From Helianthus annuus (lineage: Eukaryota > Streptophyta > Magnoliopsida > Asterales > Asteraceae): a stretch of DNA of 64,000 nucleotides. The notes beneath the pieces were generated by a model, which saw only the letters and a list, made by a program, of their open reading frames with translations, did not search any database and was not told the origin of the DNA. Each line of letters opens with the position of its first letter. Position 1 is the first letter of the stretch. The stretch covers positions 154,037,122 through 154,101,121 of the forward strand of contig NC_035441.2 in assembly GCF_002127325.2 (NCBI RefSeq), in the 5' to 3' direction. A program made the translations under genes and the position numbers. Shown in pieces: positions 56,046 to 64,000 of the stretch.

Positions 56046-56749
56046 TTTTGTTTGATAATCCAGAAGTGAACCTATGATGAGCCTCAAGCATTATAAATAT
56101 AAATAAATATATTGTTGTGTCTTTCTATCTAACTTTTTATATACTTACAAATCTCAAAACATTAAAAAAAATAAATAAAAAACTATGGTATGGAGAAAGT
56201 CCTGTAGCTATCGTGATAAGGTCACAACTCACATGTTTTTATCACAAGTAGTAACTTTCAAGAATGTATTAGAAAATCAACTTGAAGGCGATAGAAAATA
56301 CATAATGAAGAAATGGTTGTACTATATGCTGGTAAATCTGTATCAGCTTCTTCAAGTAGTAGTAAGATGTGCATAAGTACTTGTACTTTTTTTTATCTAG
56401 TTAAGTTTTCCACAACCCCAAGGTCTCGGTAACAATTGCCATTGTGGTGAAGTGGTCTGACTTGTGGTCCGGGATGAGGGGCTCATCCATCGTGAGCAAA
56501 CCGCAGTGAGGGTGACCAAACAAGACGATATGAATATGTTTCTTGTCTCATACCACACTTTCTTTTATTCTTATAGACCAACGTACAACTCCCAGTGCAT
56601 GGTAAAAGTTGGTGTAGCATGATTAGGGTGGATTTTGAATCTGTGAATAGTAAATCTTGTATGGGTGTTGGAATGTAGCCAAGAAACAACGAGACAACTA
56701 ATTTTTCAAAAGTGGATATGACAAATGGCAATCACCTTGTCATCATTAT
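56046..56749. other. Intergenic, nothing identified
   Basis: Mostly AT-rich. 56430-56530 is less so (GTGGTGAAGTGGTCTGACTT) but shows no frame or RNA gene. Small ORFs here have no domain. Confidence 0.45.
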
Positions 56750-56766
56750 TCAATTAATTGTTTATT

Positions 56767-57070
56767 TTTTTATCAGCAAGAAACGACGTGTTAACCATTG
56801 TGACATCGGGCGCTGTGGCTAAGGTTGACTACTCGATCGCCGCCAGCCCCTTGGCTCTCCCAGATGCACGGAAACCCGACCTCCACCCGCCCGAATGCAC
56901 GACAGTGGAATAATCGGTAAAACCTCGCCTCCCATCAAAGACGAACCGGCGCCACCCGTGTTCGCCCTTCACCTGGATGCCGCAGAAAATAATGAGGAGA
57001 GTAAGAGTCGAACCTGCGTCACAAGGAACACTAAGTCTTTTCTCAACCACACCACCACTACCTTATTGGC
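56767..57070 (-). mobile_element. tRNA-derived SINE with 17-bp target duplication
   Basis: A perfect 17-bp duplication, TCAATTAATTGTTTATT, flanks it at 56750-56766 and 57071-57087. On the minus strand the head (GCCAATAAGGTAGTGGTGG) has an A-box-like TAGTGGTGGTGTGG (57060-57047) and a good B box GGTTCGACTC (57014-57005), as in tRNA-derived SINEs read by RNA polymerase III. The body is GC-richer than the surroundings (GGGTGGCGCCGG), and the 3' end is A-rich (GATAAAAAA). The 73-codon minus frame (56829-57050) is body sequence, not a host gene. Confidence 0.85.
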
Positions 57071-57087
57071 TCAATTAATTGTTTATT

Positions 57088-57909
57088 GGATCTCATTTCT
57101 TTTATGTAAAAGTCATCTAATAATCAAGTTTGCTAACTGTTTTAATAAAGTCACTAAGTTTTTATGATTCCTACAAATCACTCAACTGTCTTTAGGTGTT
57201 ATAATATTATGAGATTTTTTTTGAAGGTGCTAGAAGTTTTTAAAGTCAAATAACCTAAATAGAACATATATAAATAATAATCTTAGTTACCGTTTAGTGA
57301 TTTTTTTTCTTCAAATTTAGCTTGATGTATGAGCTAATAGTTAAGAAAACAAAATTTACTAAATAATAATCAAGTTAAGTCATTTGATATAAAAAGTATC
57401 ACTACATAGTAACAAGATTCATACATTTATTTCATTTTAAGTCATTTAACTTTTAAAAAAGAGAATATTTATGTAAAAAATCCTAAGATTGACATACCAA
57501 ACTAAATTTGAGTGATTTTAGAGAGAAAAGAAAACATTTTCTTAATATTGGGTGATTTTTAAGTAACGTATTAATTTTTATAGATAAAATGATTTAATTT
57601 AATCGACCTTTCTTTAATTTACTCACGAGTTAAAGTTAAGTCCTACTAAAGAAAAGATTAAAGAACCAATGGCTTTGTTGGACCACTTTGTTGCTTTATA
57701 GCATCAAAGGCCTCAAATTTCAAAAGTAACTTGCCGATTAGTCTATTTATAATATAATGTGAATAACATATTTAAAGTTCTTCTAAATGCAGAAGATCTA
57801 AACATATCGCCAATATTTGGACAAAAAGGATTACTAATTTGAATGGAATTAGGATCTTGAGATTCCTCCCACTCGGAATATGATTTTAAACCTAAGATGG
57901 AAATACAAT
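57088..57909. other. AT-rich intergenic, nothing seen
   Basis: No gene, repeat boundary or regulatory feature could be supported here. Confidence 0.5.
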
Positions 57910-58214
57910 AGGAAGTTTATTTGGCTAAGAATGCTAGGAAGTGATCTTGACCATCCATTTAGTTAATCAATGACTAAGATTAAATGAATGAAATTGAAGT
58001 AAAAAAAAAGAGGCGCGTGGGTTTGTTAGGGACATTCTAGTCAAGTCAGCACAATAGTTTCTTTCTCCTCCAATTCCCCCCCATTTTTTAAACGTTAATA
58101 ACTTTTTCATATGACATTATTTTTTTATAAAAATTTCACCAAAAAAACGAGCGTTTTTTTATCTTTAAAACGAGTATACTATTGCTATATTTTCGATTTT
58201 TTTTTGAAAACCCA

Positions 58215-58880
58215 GTTGCGTAAAACGCAATGCAGAAAACCCAGTTGCGTAAAACGCAATGAAAAAAAAACGTAAAAAATGACTTTTTCTAAAACGCAAC
58301 GCACAAAAAACACAAAGAAATGTCTTATTTCTAAAACGCAATGACCAGAAAACACAAATAAATGTCTTATTTCTAAAACGCAATAGCCTAAAAACACAAA
58401 ATAAAGTGTACTTTATAAACGCAATGGACTGAATGTGTTTTACCTAAAACGCAATGGCCAGAAAACACTTAAAAATGTCTTGTTTCTAAAACGCAATGGC
58501 CAGAAAACACTTAAAAATGTCTTTTTTCTAAAACGCAATAGCCAGAAAACACTTAAAAATGTCTTATTTCTAAAACGCAATGCCTAGAAAACACATAAAA
58601 ATTTCTTATTTCTAAAACGCAATGGCCTAAAAACACAAAAGAAACTGTTCTCTCTAAAACGCAATGAACTGAATACACATAAAAATGTGTTTACCTAAAA
58701 CGCAATGAGTAAAAACACTTCAAAAATGTTTTATTTCTAAAACGCAATGACCAGAAACTGTTGTTCACAGAACCAGAAACTGTTGTTCACAGAACCAGAA
58801 ACTGTTGTTTACAGAACCAGAATCTAACTAAAACGCAATGACCAGAACCTGTTGTTTACAGAACCAGAAACACTGTCTAC
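58215..58880 (+). repeat. 42-bp minisatellite with conserved AAAACGCAATG core
   Basis: The core AAAACGCAAT (with few changes) recurs at 58222, 58251, 58291, 58333, 58374, 58416, 58446, 58488, 58530, 58572, 58613, 58656, 58697, 58739 and 58830, mostly 41-43 bp apart. Linkers are variants of GCCAGAAAACACTTAAAAAT. At 58751-58815 a 22-bp sub-repeat (CCAGAAACTGTTGTTCACAG) expands. One isolated core recurs at 59051. Minus-strand frames across the array are artefacts. Confidence 0.92.
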
Positions 58881-58944
58881 GAATGCAGTTTTCCAGAGGC
58901 AATTTACAGAAAATTAATTTTTCTGATGCATTAATTTACAGAAC

Positions 58945-59040
58945 CAGCTCAACCCCAGCCAGGGGCTCTGCCCCTGGGACCCCGCCAGGGGCTGCCGCCC
59001 CTGGGACCCCGCTACCAAGGGCGCTGCCCCCGGACTCCCT
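58945..59040 (+). repeat. GC-rich palindromic repeat block
   Basis: CCAGGGGCTCTGCCCCTGG, CCAGGGGCTGCCGCCCCTGG and CAAGGGCGCTGCCCCCGG lie in tandem. Each has GGGGC/GCCCC arms and is followed by a GACCCCGC-like link. The base composition is sharply different from the AT-rich surroundings. Confidence 0.88.
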
Positions 59041-59526
59041 CCAAGATCGTAAAACGCAATGACTAAATCAAAAACCCAGATCGTAAAAATGAAATTAAAG
59101 AATTTCTTACATGGATCGAAGTGATTTCTTCAACAATTGACGAAGTTCGAATGATAGAAACACTTATCAGCGTCGAAATCGAACGAATCGAGTGATTATC
59201 TTCAAAATCACCGGAAAAAACGAGATTTTTTATGAAATTAAACTGGGTTTTCTTCAAAAAAAAGGTGAAGAACACGTTGATCGGGTGTTTGAATCATTGA
59301 TTTGTGATGAAAATCGCACTATAATGTAGTGATTATTGAGATAGAAAGTGAAGAAATGGTTGAAGATGGTGGGTTTTGAAAATTGTGGGTTTTGAAGTTA
59401 CTGGGTTTTGAAAAAAAGAAGAAAGGGTTGGATTGACTAAAATACCATTTTTCTTTATTTTAAATGTTGCCACATGTCCTAATCCTATTGCTTCCTACAC
59501 TTCATAGCAAAAAAAAAAAACTTCCT

Positions 59527-59682
59527 ATCTGATCTTTTCACTTTAAACCTAATATCAAACTGACTTGAAAATATGTAAAAACTAAAATACAACTATACAA
59601 ATTTTTAATGTGTAATAATTGCATATTTCGAACAACTTTTAAATATGATAAATATAACTTATATAACATTCTAACGAATCTA
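59527..59682. other. AT-rich spacer, nothing seen
   Basis: A short stretch between the TIR element and the Helitron with no supported feature. Confidence 0.5.
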
Positions 59683-60593
59683 TCTACTATAATAAAAGAA
59701 AACAAGTTTTGGATACGTGTCATTCATTGAATCCATCTATTTTTATAGATAATTAATATCAATTAATAGATAGATTATACAATTAAATTTAATATAAATT
59801 TAAACAACTCATATAGGAGATAATGTATATAATATTTTAAAATAGAGTAAATTACAAAAATCGTCCTTTATGTATGTCACTTATTGCAAACTGTCATTTG
59901 TCTTCAATAATTACAGAAAACGTACTTGATGTTTGCAAACCCTTGCAAGTTATGTCCTTTAGCCTAACTCAGTTAATTTAAATGATTTATTTATTTTATT
60001 AAACTAAAATAGTTAAGGGTAGAACGATTATTCACGGGTTTTTTAAAGATACGACGTTTTTAGTATTTAGTATACAAAATTACATTTATTTAATCTGTGT
60101 AATACACATGGTTTTTAAAGATATATTTTTTTATTATTTGATAAATATAATTACATTTATTTAGCCCGTATAATATACGAGTTTATAAAGATATAACTTT
60201 TTATTATTTAATATATAAAATTACATTTATTTAATATGTATAATACATATGATTTTTAAAGATATAACTCTTTTTTAGATCTATTCAACACGTGTAATAT
60301 ACGGGGTTTTTAAGGATGTAATTTTTTATTATTTGATAGATTTATTCAACCCGATTATATACGAGTTTTTTAAAGATACGACGTTTTTAGTATTTAGTAT
60401 ACAAATTTACACTGATTTAATCTATGTAATACACATGGTTTTTAAATATATAACTTTTTTTATTATTTGATATATAAAATTACATTTATTTAACCCGTAC
60501 AATATATAGGGTTTATAAAGATATAACTTTTTATTATTTAATATATAAAATTACATTTATTCAACCCGTGTAATACACGGGATTCTAACCTAA
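59683..60593 (+). mobile_element. Non-autonomous Helitron with repeated 3' end
   Basis: It starts TCTACTATAATAAAAG after an A and shares ACGTGTCATTC near base 35 with the Helitron at 17585. It ends with hairpin CCCGTGTAATACACGGG followed by ATTCTAACCTAA and a T, fitting a CTRR terminus at an A/T site. No Rep/helicase is encoded. The exact last base is uncertain because two CTAA motifs follow the hairpin. Confidence 0.68.
60035..60585 (+). repeat. About 70-bp minisatellite carrying the Helitron terminal hairpin
   Basis: About eight units each contain a palindrome like CCCGTGTAATACACGGG (also TGTGTAATACACA, CCCGTATAATATACGAG, ATATGTATAATACATAT) followed by TTTTTAAAGATATAACTTTT and ATTACATTTATTTAA. 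A segment with GATACGACGTTTTTAGTATT occurs twice, about 326 bp apart, so several units were duplicated together. Confidence 0.85.
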
Positions 60594-61656
60594 TTCAACA
60601 TAAAAAAGGCTAAAAATCATAGTAAAACTTATGCCATGGAGGATGATGATGATGAGGGAATTGAAAACCCACTTATATTTTTGTATTTGACTATTTATAA
60701 TATCTTTTAAATATTACTATAATATATCAATATTAATATATTCACTTATAGCGCAAGTAAACATGCTTGATAACATTTTCAAAAATCAGGTTAGTGATAA
60801 CCTAATACCATCCGAGACTTATTACAAATAGTAAAATTGATCTTTTATCGGGTTAGCCCTTCGAAAACTTTCCATTTTCTCTTACACGAATGTCTTAATT
60901 TTCAATTCCTTCATGAAGTTCGGGTTCTTGTTCTGGTAAAGTAATTGTGTGGGAAAATTAAAAGGAGAAAGTGAATTTGGTAGCTTTGCCCTTTCAAACT
61001 CTCATCCAAATCTTTCTAATCTCATTATTGTTCTTTTCTTTCATTGCTTCTTTTACTGGTACTTCATGACTAGTTCATATGACCAACTTTGACCCCTTTC
61101 AGTTGAAATCACCTTTTTGCAATGTCTAGTTGTATCTTGTGATGAAATAGTTGTACCAAGGAGGACAACATGACTCGTGGGCCCGGTAGCCAATAAGTGC
61201 TATCAACGATATAAAGACTAGTGGGAGGATATCGAATATAACCATACGAGCATCAAGCATCACTATGAAAAGTTACACAACCAGTCCACAAAACGAAATT
61301 GTGTCGACATGCCCGAAATTCATAGTTTTGAAAATCAATTTAAAATTTTGTTCTAGTTTGCAACAACTTTTCGATTTTGTTCTCATGAGCTCGTGAAAGT
61401 TCTTTATTTCATTCAAGAGGTTAATTAGTTAGCACATGAATCAGATTTTTAAGGATCCCCTAAACATACTAAATAAGGAAATCTCTTTCACTATATATCT
61501 CATTTACATAAACGGTATTGTATTTTTTTTAAGGATACCGTAACAACACTAGCGTTAACTAAAGTGTTGTTTAAGAAAAAGTCAAAATTGTCCATTGGTT
61601 TAAAGACGGAGGACAAATAATGTAAGTACTCAAAACACCATGTCTGTTTCAGTATC
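60594..61656. other. AT-rich intergenic, nothing identified
   Basis: No coding frame is supported. A small hairpin (AACAACACT..AGTGTTGTT) lies at about 61541-61571. Confidence 0.45.
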
Positions 61657-61659
61657 TTA

Positions 61660-61979
61660 GAGCATTCTTATCCAATCCATCAAAACTTGTGAGGGTGAGT
61701 TTTTATATTGTAGAGGGTATAAAAAGTGGTTGTGAGTGGAGGAGAGAGAAAATGTTACTGTTCATCTGTATATTTGGGGGGGAACTGTTCACCCAGTATA
61801 ATTTTTTTAATATATATTGAAAGTGGTTGTGAGTGAAGGAAAGAGAAAAATGTGATGATAATATTATTTAATTGAAAATGAGAGAGAAAAAGTATTTGTT
61901 TTTAATGAAAATATATTGATATAGGAGTTGTTTTTTAGTGGAATGTATGTATAATTTGATGGATTGGATGAGAATGCTC
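61660..61979. mobile_element. Tourist-like MITE (GAGCATTC type)
   Basis: Ends GAGCATTCTTATCCAATCC and, as reverse complement, GAGCATTCTCATCCAATCC, continuing ATCAAA. TTA flanks both sides (61657-61659, 61980-61982), giving a PIF/Harbinger-type 3-bp duplication. An internal phrase AGTGGTTGTGAGTG occurs twice. It has no ORF. Confidence 0.88.
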
Positions 61980-62040
61980 TTAGTTTTGGTAAAAGAAAAA
62001 GGGTCCCAAAACCTATCCTAATTGAATTTAGTTTAACTTA

Positions 62041-62265
62041 GGGGCTGTTTGGTAGCCTCTTAATAACCATTCAGATGTTACCTCTTAATGGTTTAAAACC
62101 TCTGAATGAATAAGAGGTAACCTCAAGTCTGAATGGTTAAGAGGTAACCTCTGAATGGTATATCATCACATGCCACATTCTTCTACTTTCTCATTGTTAA
62201 AATTATTAATGGTTCCATTAAGAGGTAGCCTCTTAATGACCATTCAGAGGCTACCAAACAGCCCC
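62041..62265. mobile_element. Tourist-like MITE (GGGGCTGTTTGG type)
   Basis: Ends GGGGCTGTTTGGTAGCCTCT on both sides in inverted orientation. TTA duplications lie at 62038-62040 and 62266-62268. It is 225 bp, and inner repeats of AAGAGGTAACCTC let it fold into a hairpin. It is the same end type as the MITE at 28108-28421. Confidence 0.9.
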
Positions 62266-62268
62266 TTA

Positions 62269-63189
62269 ATTTAATTTAATTTAATTATAAATGTGTTTAA
62301 TATGATTTTTGAATAAGGAAGAGACAACTTTGCCTAGCTGTTATAAGCCAAACCATGGGGACATTTTTGTCATTTTCCAATATTAAGGCATCTTGTTTCC
62401 TTCTTTATGTTTTGTCAATTCCATTCTGGTTTTGTTAGATTCTTTCTCAATTGTCTTTGAGACCTTTAGTTTATTCCATTTTGTTAATTGTTATGAATAT
62501 GAATTCTTGATTTCAAGAAAGACTTGTCATTAAATTGAATTATTTGTCATCATGTATTGAAATATGTACTACTCAAGGCATGCTTTGCCTATTCAGCATG
62601 TCACATACTTGTCATATACTAATACATATTATACTTTGCTAGACCTAGTTAAAACTTCTACTTGAAATCCATCTCGATATTTGATTATACTTGAAGGAAA
62701 TGATACCTTTAAAAATCTTGAAATTAAAAATACCAAAATCGGAATAAGACTTGATATTATAAAATATCATATGATTCATTGATTGAGATGGCGGAACAGG
62801 CCAGAGACCAATTTATTTATTGGAAAAAGTTATGAAATAATAATAGGACTGATATAGAAATTAAAATACTAAATATTAACAAGCGGAAACTTTGTTTTTA
62901 TAACGGGGCATTAATGAACAACATTCACACAAGTAACTTATAACATTATGTGTATGCCGGAAACTATGTGTGACATAATGAGCGTATAAGTCTGACCTCG
63001 AATATAAGATGAAAATAATTTCAGGCCAAGACAAGGCAGTTGTATACGTCTAGTCAAATCAAGTTGGGTTCACCATCAATTTTTTTTATCTAATTTTATT
63101 TTCATAAACTACAAAAGAAAATAGAAAGAAAAACTATTTTTAAAATGATAGTTTTCTTTTCTAACGACACCTAGAATTTTTAGGATAAT
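62269..63189. other. AT-rich intergenic, nothing identified
   Basis: No coding frame, RNA gene or repeat boundary could be supported in this stretch. Confidence 0.45.
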
Positions 63190-63560
63190 TCTTTTCCGTT
63201 AGACTTAGACAAACGAGGGGCACAAAGTAACTGGTTAATTAACCGTAACCGGTTATTAACCGATTTAGGAATAATTAGTTTGTGGTTATTTTTTACCGTA
63301 GGTTAGTAACCGGTTATAAGTATTTAGTATAAGAATTGGTTATTAACCAGTTTTTTTAACCGATAGACCGGTTAACTAAAAAAAGCGAAAAATTAAAAAA
63401 AAAGGCAAAATAACCGGTTAAAATAATTGACCTGGCCAGTTAAAAAATAAACGGTTAAAGTAATAACTGATTAAAGTCAAAAAGTTAAATTAACCGATAT
63501 AACCAGTTAACTAAAATGGTTATTAAAATTAATCGGTTTATGCACTCTAAACACGAGGAC
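63190..63560. mobile_element. Possible degenerate hAT-like MITE, AACCGGTT-rich
   Basis: The block is filled with TTAACCG and AACCGGTTA motifs in both orientations and is bounded by GGGGCACAAAG and TATGCACTCT. Flanks ACAAACGA and AAACACGA are only partly alike. It resembles the hAT-like MITE at 50620-51093 in style, but the ends are not proven. Confidence 0.35.
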
Positions 63561-64000
63561 CCAATGCCCCACCCATTTAAAATGATAGTTATTGGAGGCA
63601 ATTGTAATTTGCCAAGGAAGTGAATCCCTCCCGAAGGACTAGAAAGTAAAGATCAAGTTGGATGGTAAAACAGAGAATATTAATTAATATAGTTTCATTC
63701 ATCACTGTATCTGTGACATAACCCTCTGTTTATGACATCGACTACCACTAAAAATGTACTACTAGTACAACAACATCAGAGTACAAACAACAAAGCATGC
63801 TTTTCCGCAGACCAATTTTGTCTATATGTGAGCATGAGTTTTAAAATTTACTCTTTGGCCCCTCTGTAATTTTGGATCATTATATTTGGGTCTTTTTACA
63901 TCCCCACCTGCTCCTTGCATAAACCACAAACTTTCATTCATGTCATCTTTATTATTATTCGGATTAGTTATTGAGAATGGTAGGTATCTAATGTTTATCT
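63561..64000. other. Intergenic to right border, nothing identified
   Basis: No feature beyond AT-rich DNA could be supported before the window ends. Confidence 0.4.

Larger units (their letters stand above)
57910..59526. mobile_element. TIR element (MULE-like) built around a minisatellite
   Basis: The left end AGGAAGTTTATTTGGCTA and the reverse complement of the right end, AGGAAGTTT, T run, GCTA, are inverted repeats that continue through GAA..TAGGAAGYRAT. A weaker inner match (GACATTCTAGTCAAGTC against GGTATTTTAGTCAATCC) lies about 100 bp in. No target duplication is visible and there is no transposase. The interior holds the AAAACGCAATG array and GC palindromes described separately. The superfamily is a guess. 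Confidence 0.55.

Noticed and set aside
56829..57050. 73-codon minus frame with GWRRFVFDGRRG
   Set aside because: It lies wholly inside a SINE bounded by a 17-bp duplication.
57005..57060. A functional tRNA gene (B box present)
   Set aside because: No cloverleaf can be drawn, the body continues for 300 bp, and target duplications show a SINE.
58165..58397. Two minus frames repeating CVLEIRH/RFRNKTF
   Set aside because: Translation of the 42-bp minisatellite.
58215..58880. CRISPR-like array
   Set aside because: Cores are only 10-11 bp, linkers are related to each other rather than unique, and the context is a plant transposon.
63190..63560. A second well-defined hAT MITE
   Set aside because: Ends and duplication are too imperfect; kept only as a low-confidence feature.

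Overview
The window reads as repeat-dominated intergenic DNA from a large flowering-plant genome. Plant-type Ty3/gypsy (Tekay-like chromovirus and Tat/Ogre-like) and Ty1/copia retrotransposons, Helitrons, PIF/Harbinger, Mutator-like and hAT-like elements, and a nuclear mitochondrial-type PPR gene all point to a eudicot. The styles of the LTRs and MITEs suggest Asteraceae, but that is an inference from memory. I see no rRNA, tRNA gene, CRISPR array or bacterial feature. Only one convincing host gene is present: an intronless PPR protein gene at 18724-20646 (+).

Left edge (1-12609): three retrotransposons nested in one another, each continuing past the left border. The end of a Tekay-type element (pol tail 1-549, LTR 586-4176) sits in the 5' LTR of a gypsy-like element with no coding capacity (partial LTR 4177-4363, interior 4364-7534, LTR 7535-10033). 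That element in turn sits in the reverse transcriptase of a minus-strand Tat-type element (pol 10034-11517, LTR 11733-12609).

12610-18723 holds microsatellites, LINE and SINE remnants, a C-run/G-run hairpin, a minus-strand Helitron end, two hairpin-forming MITEs and a complete small Helitron ending about 180 bp upstream of the PPR gene.

20647-29184 carries a PIF/Harbinger-like element with only a decayed Myb/NAM-associated ORF (21285-23270). It is followed by a Mutator-like long-TIR element (23953-28631) that holds a solo LTR (24382-27671), itself holding a hAT-like element (24862-25676), plus a Tourist-like MITE in its right TIR (28108-28421).

29185-42909 is a structurally complete, recently inserted Tekay-type retrotransposon. 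It has a perfect TGCGT target duplication, LTRs of 3354 and 3362 bp differing at about 14 positions by eye, and a frameshifted gag-pol. Upstream of gag-pol lies an extra, intact 404-codon proline-rich ORF (32714-33928) that I do not recognise; it is the best candidate for something undescribed.

43371-56040 is an old Ty1/copia element on the minus strand with a CAAAC duplication. It was invaded by a 4.4-kb solo LTR (ATTGG), a hAT-like MITE (GTACAAAA), a foldback element, a SINE-like retroposon (19-bp duplication) and a small solo LTR (ATAAT).

56046-64000 has a tRNA-derived SINE (17-bp duplication), a TIR element built around a 42-bp minisatellite, a Helitron whose 3' end is expanded into a hairpin minisatellite, and two TTA-flanked MITEs. 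Apart from the PPR gene and the two long frames of the young retrotransposon, nothing looks like a functional protein-coding gene.
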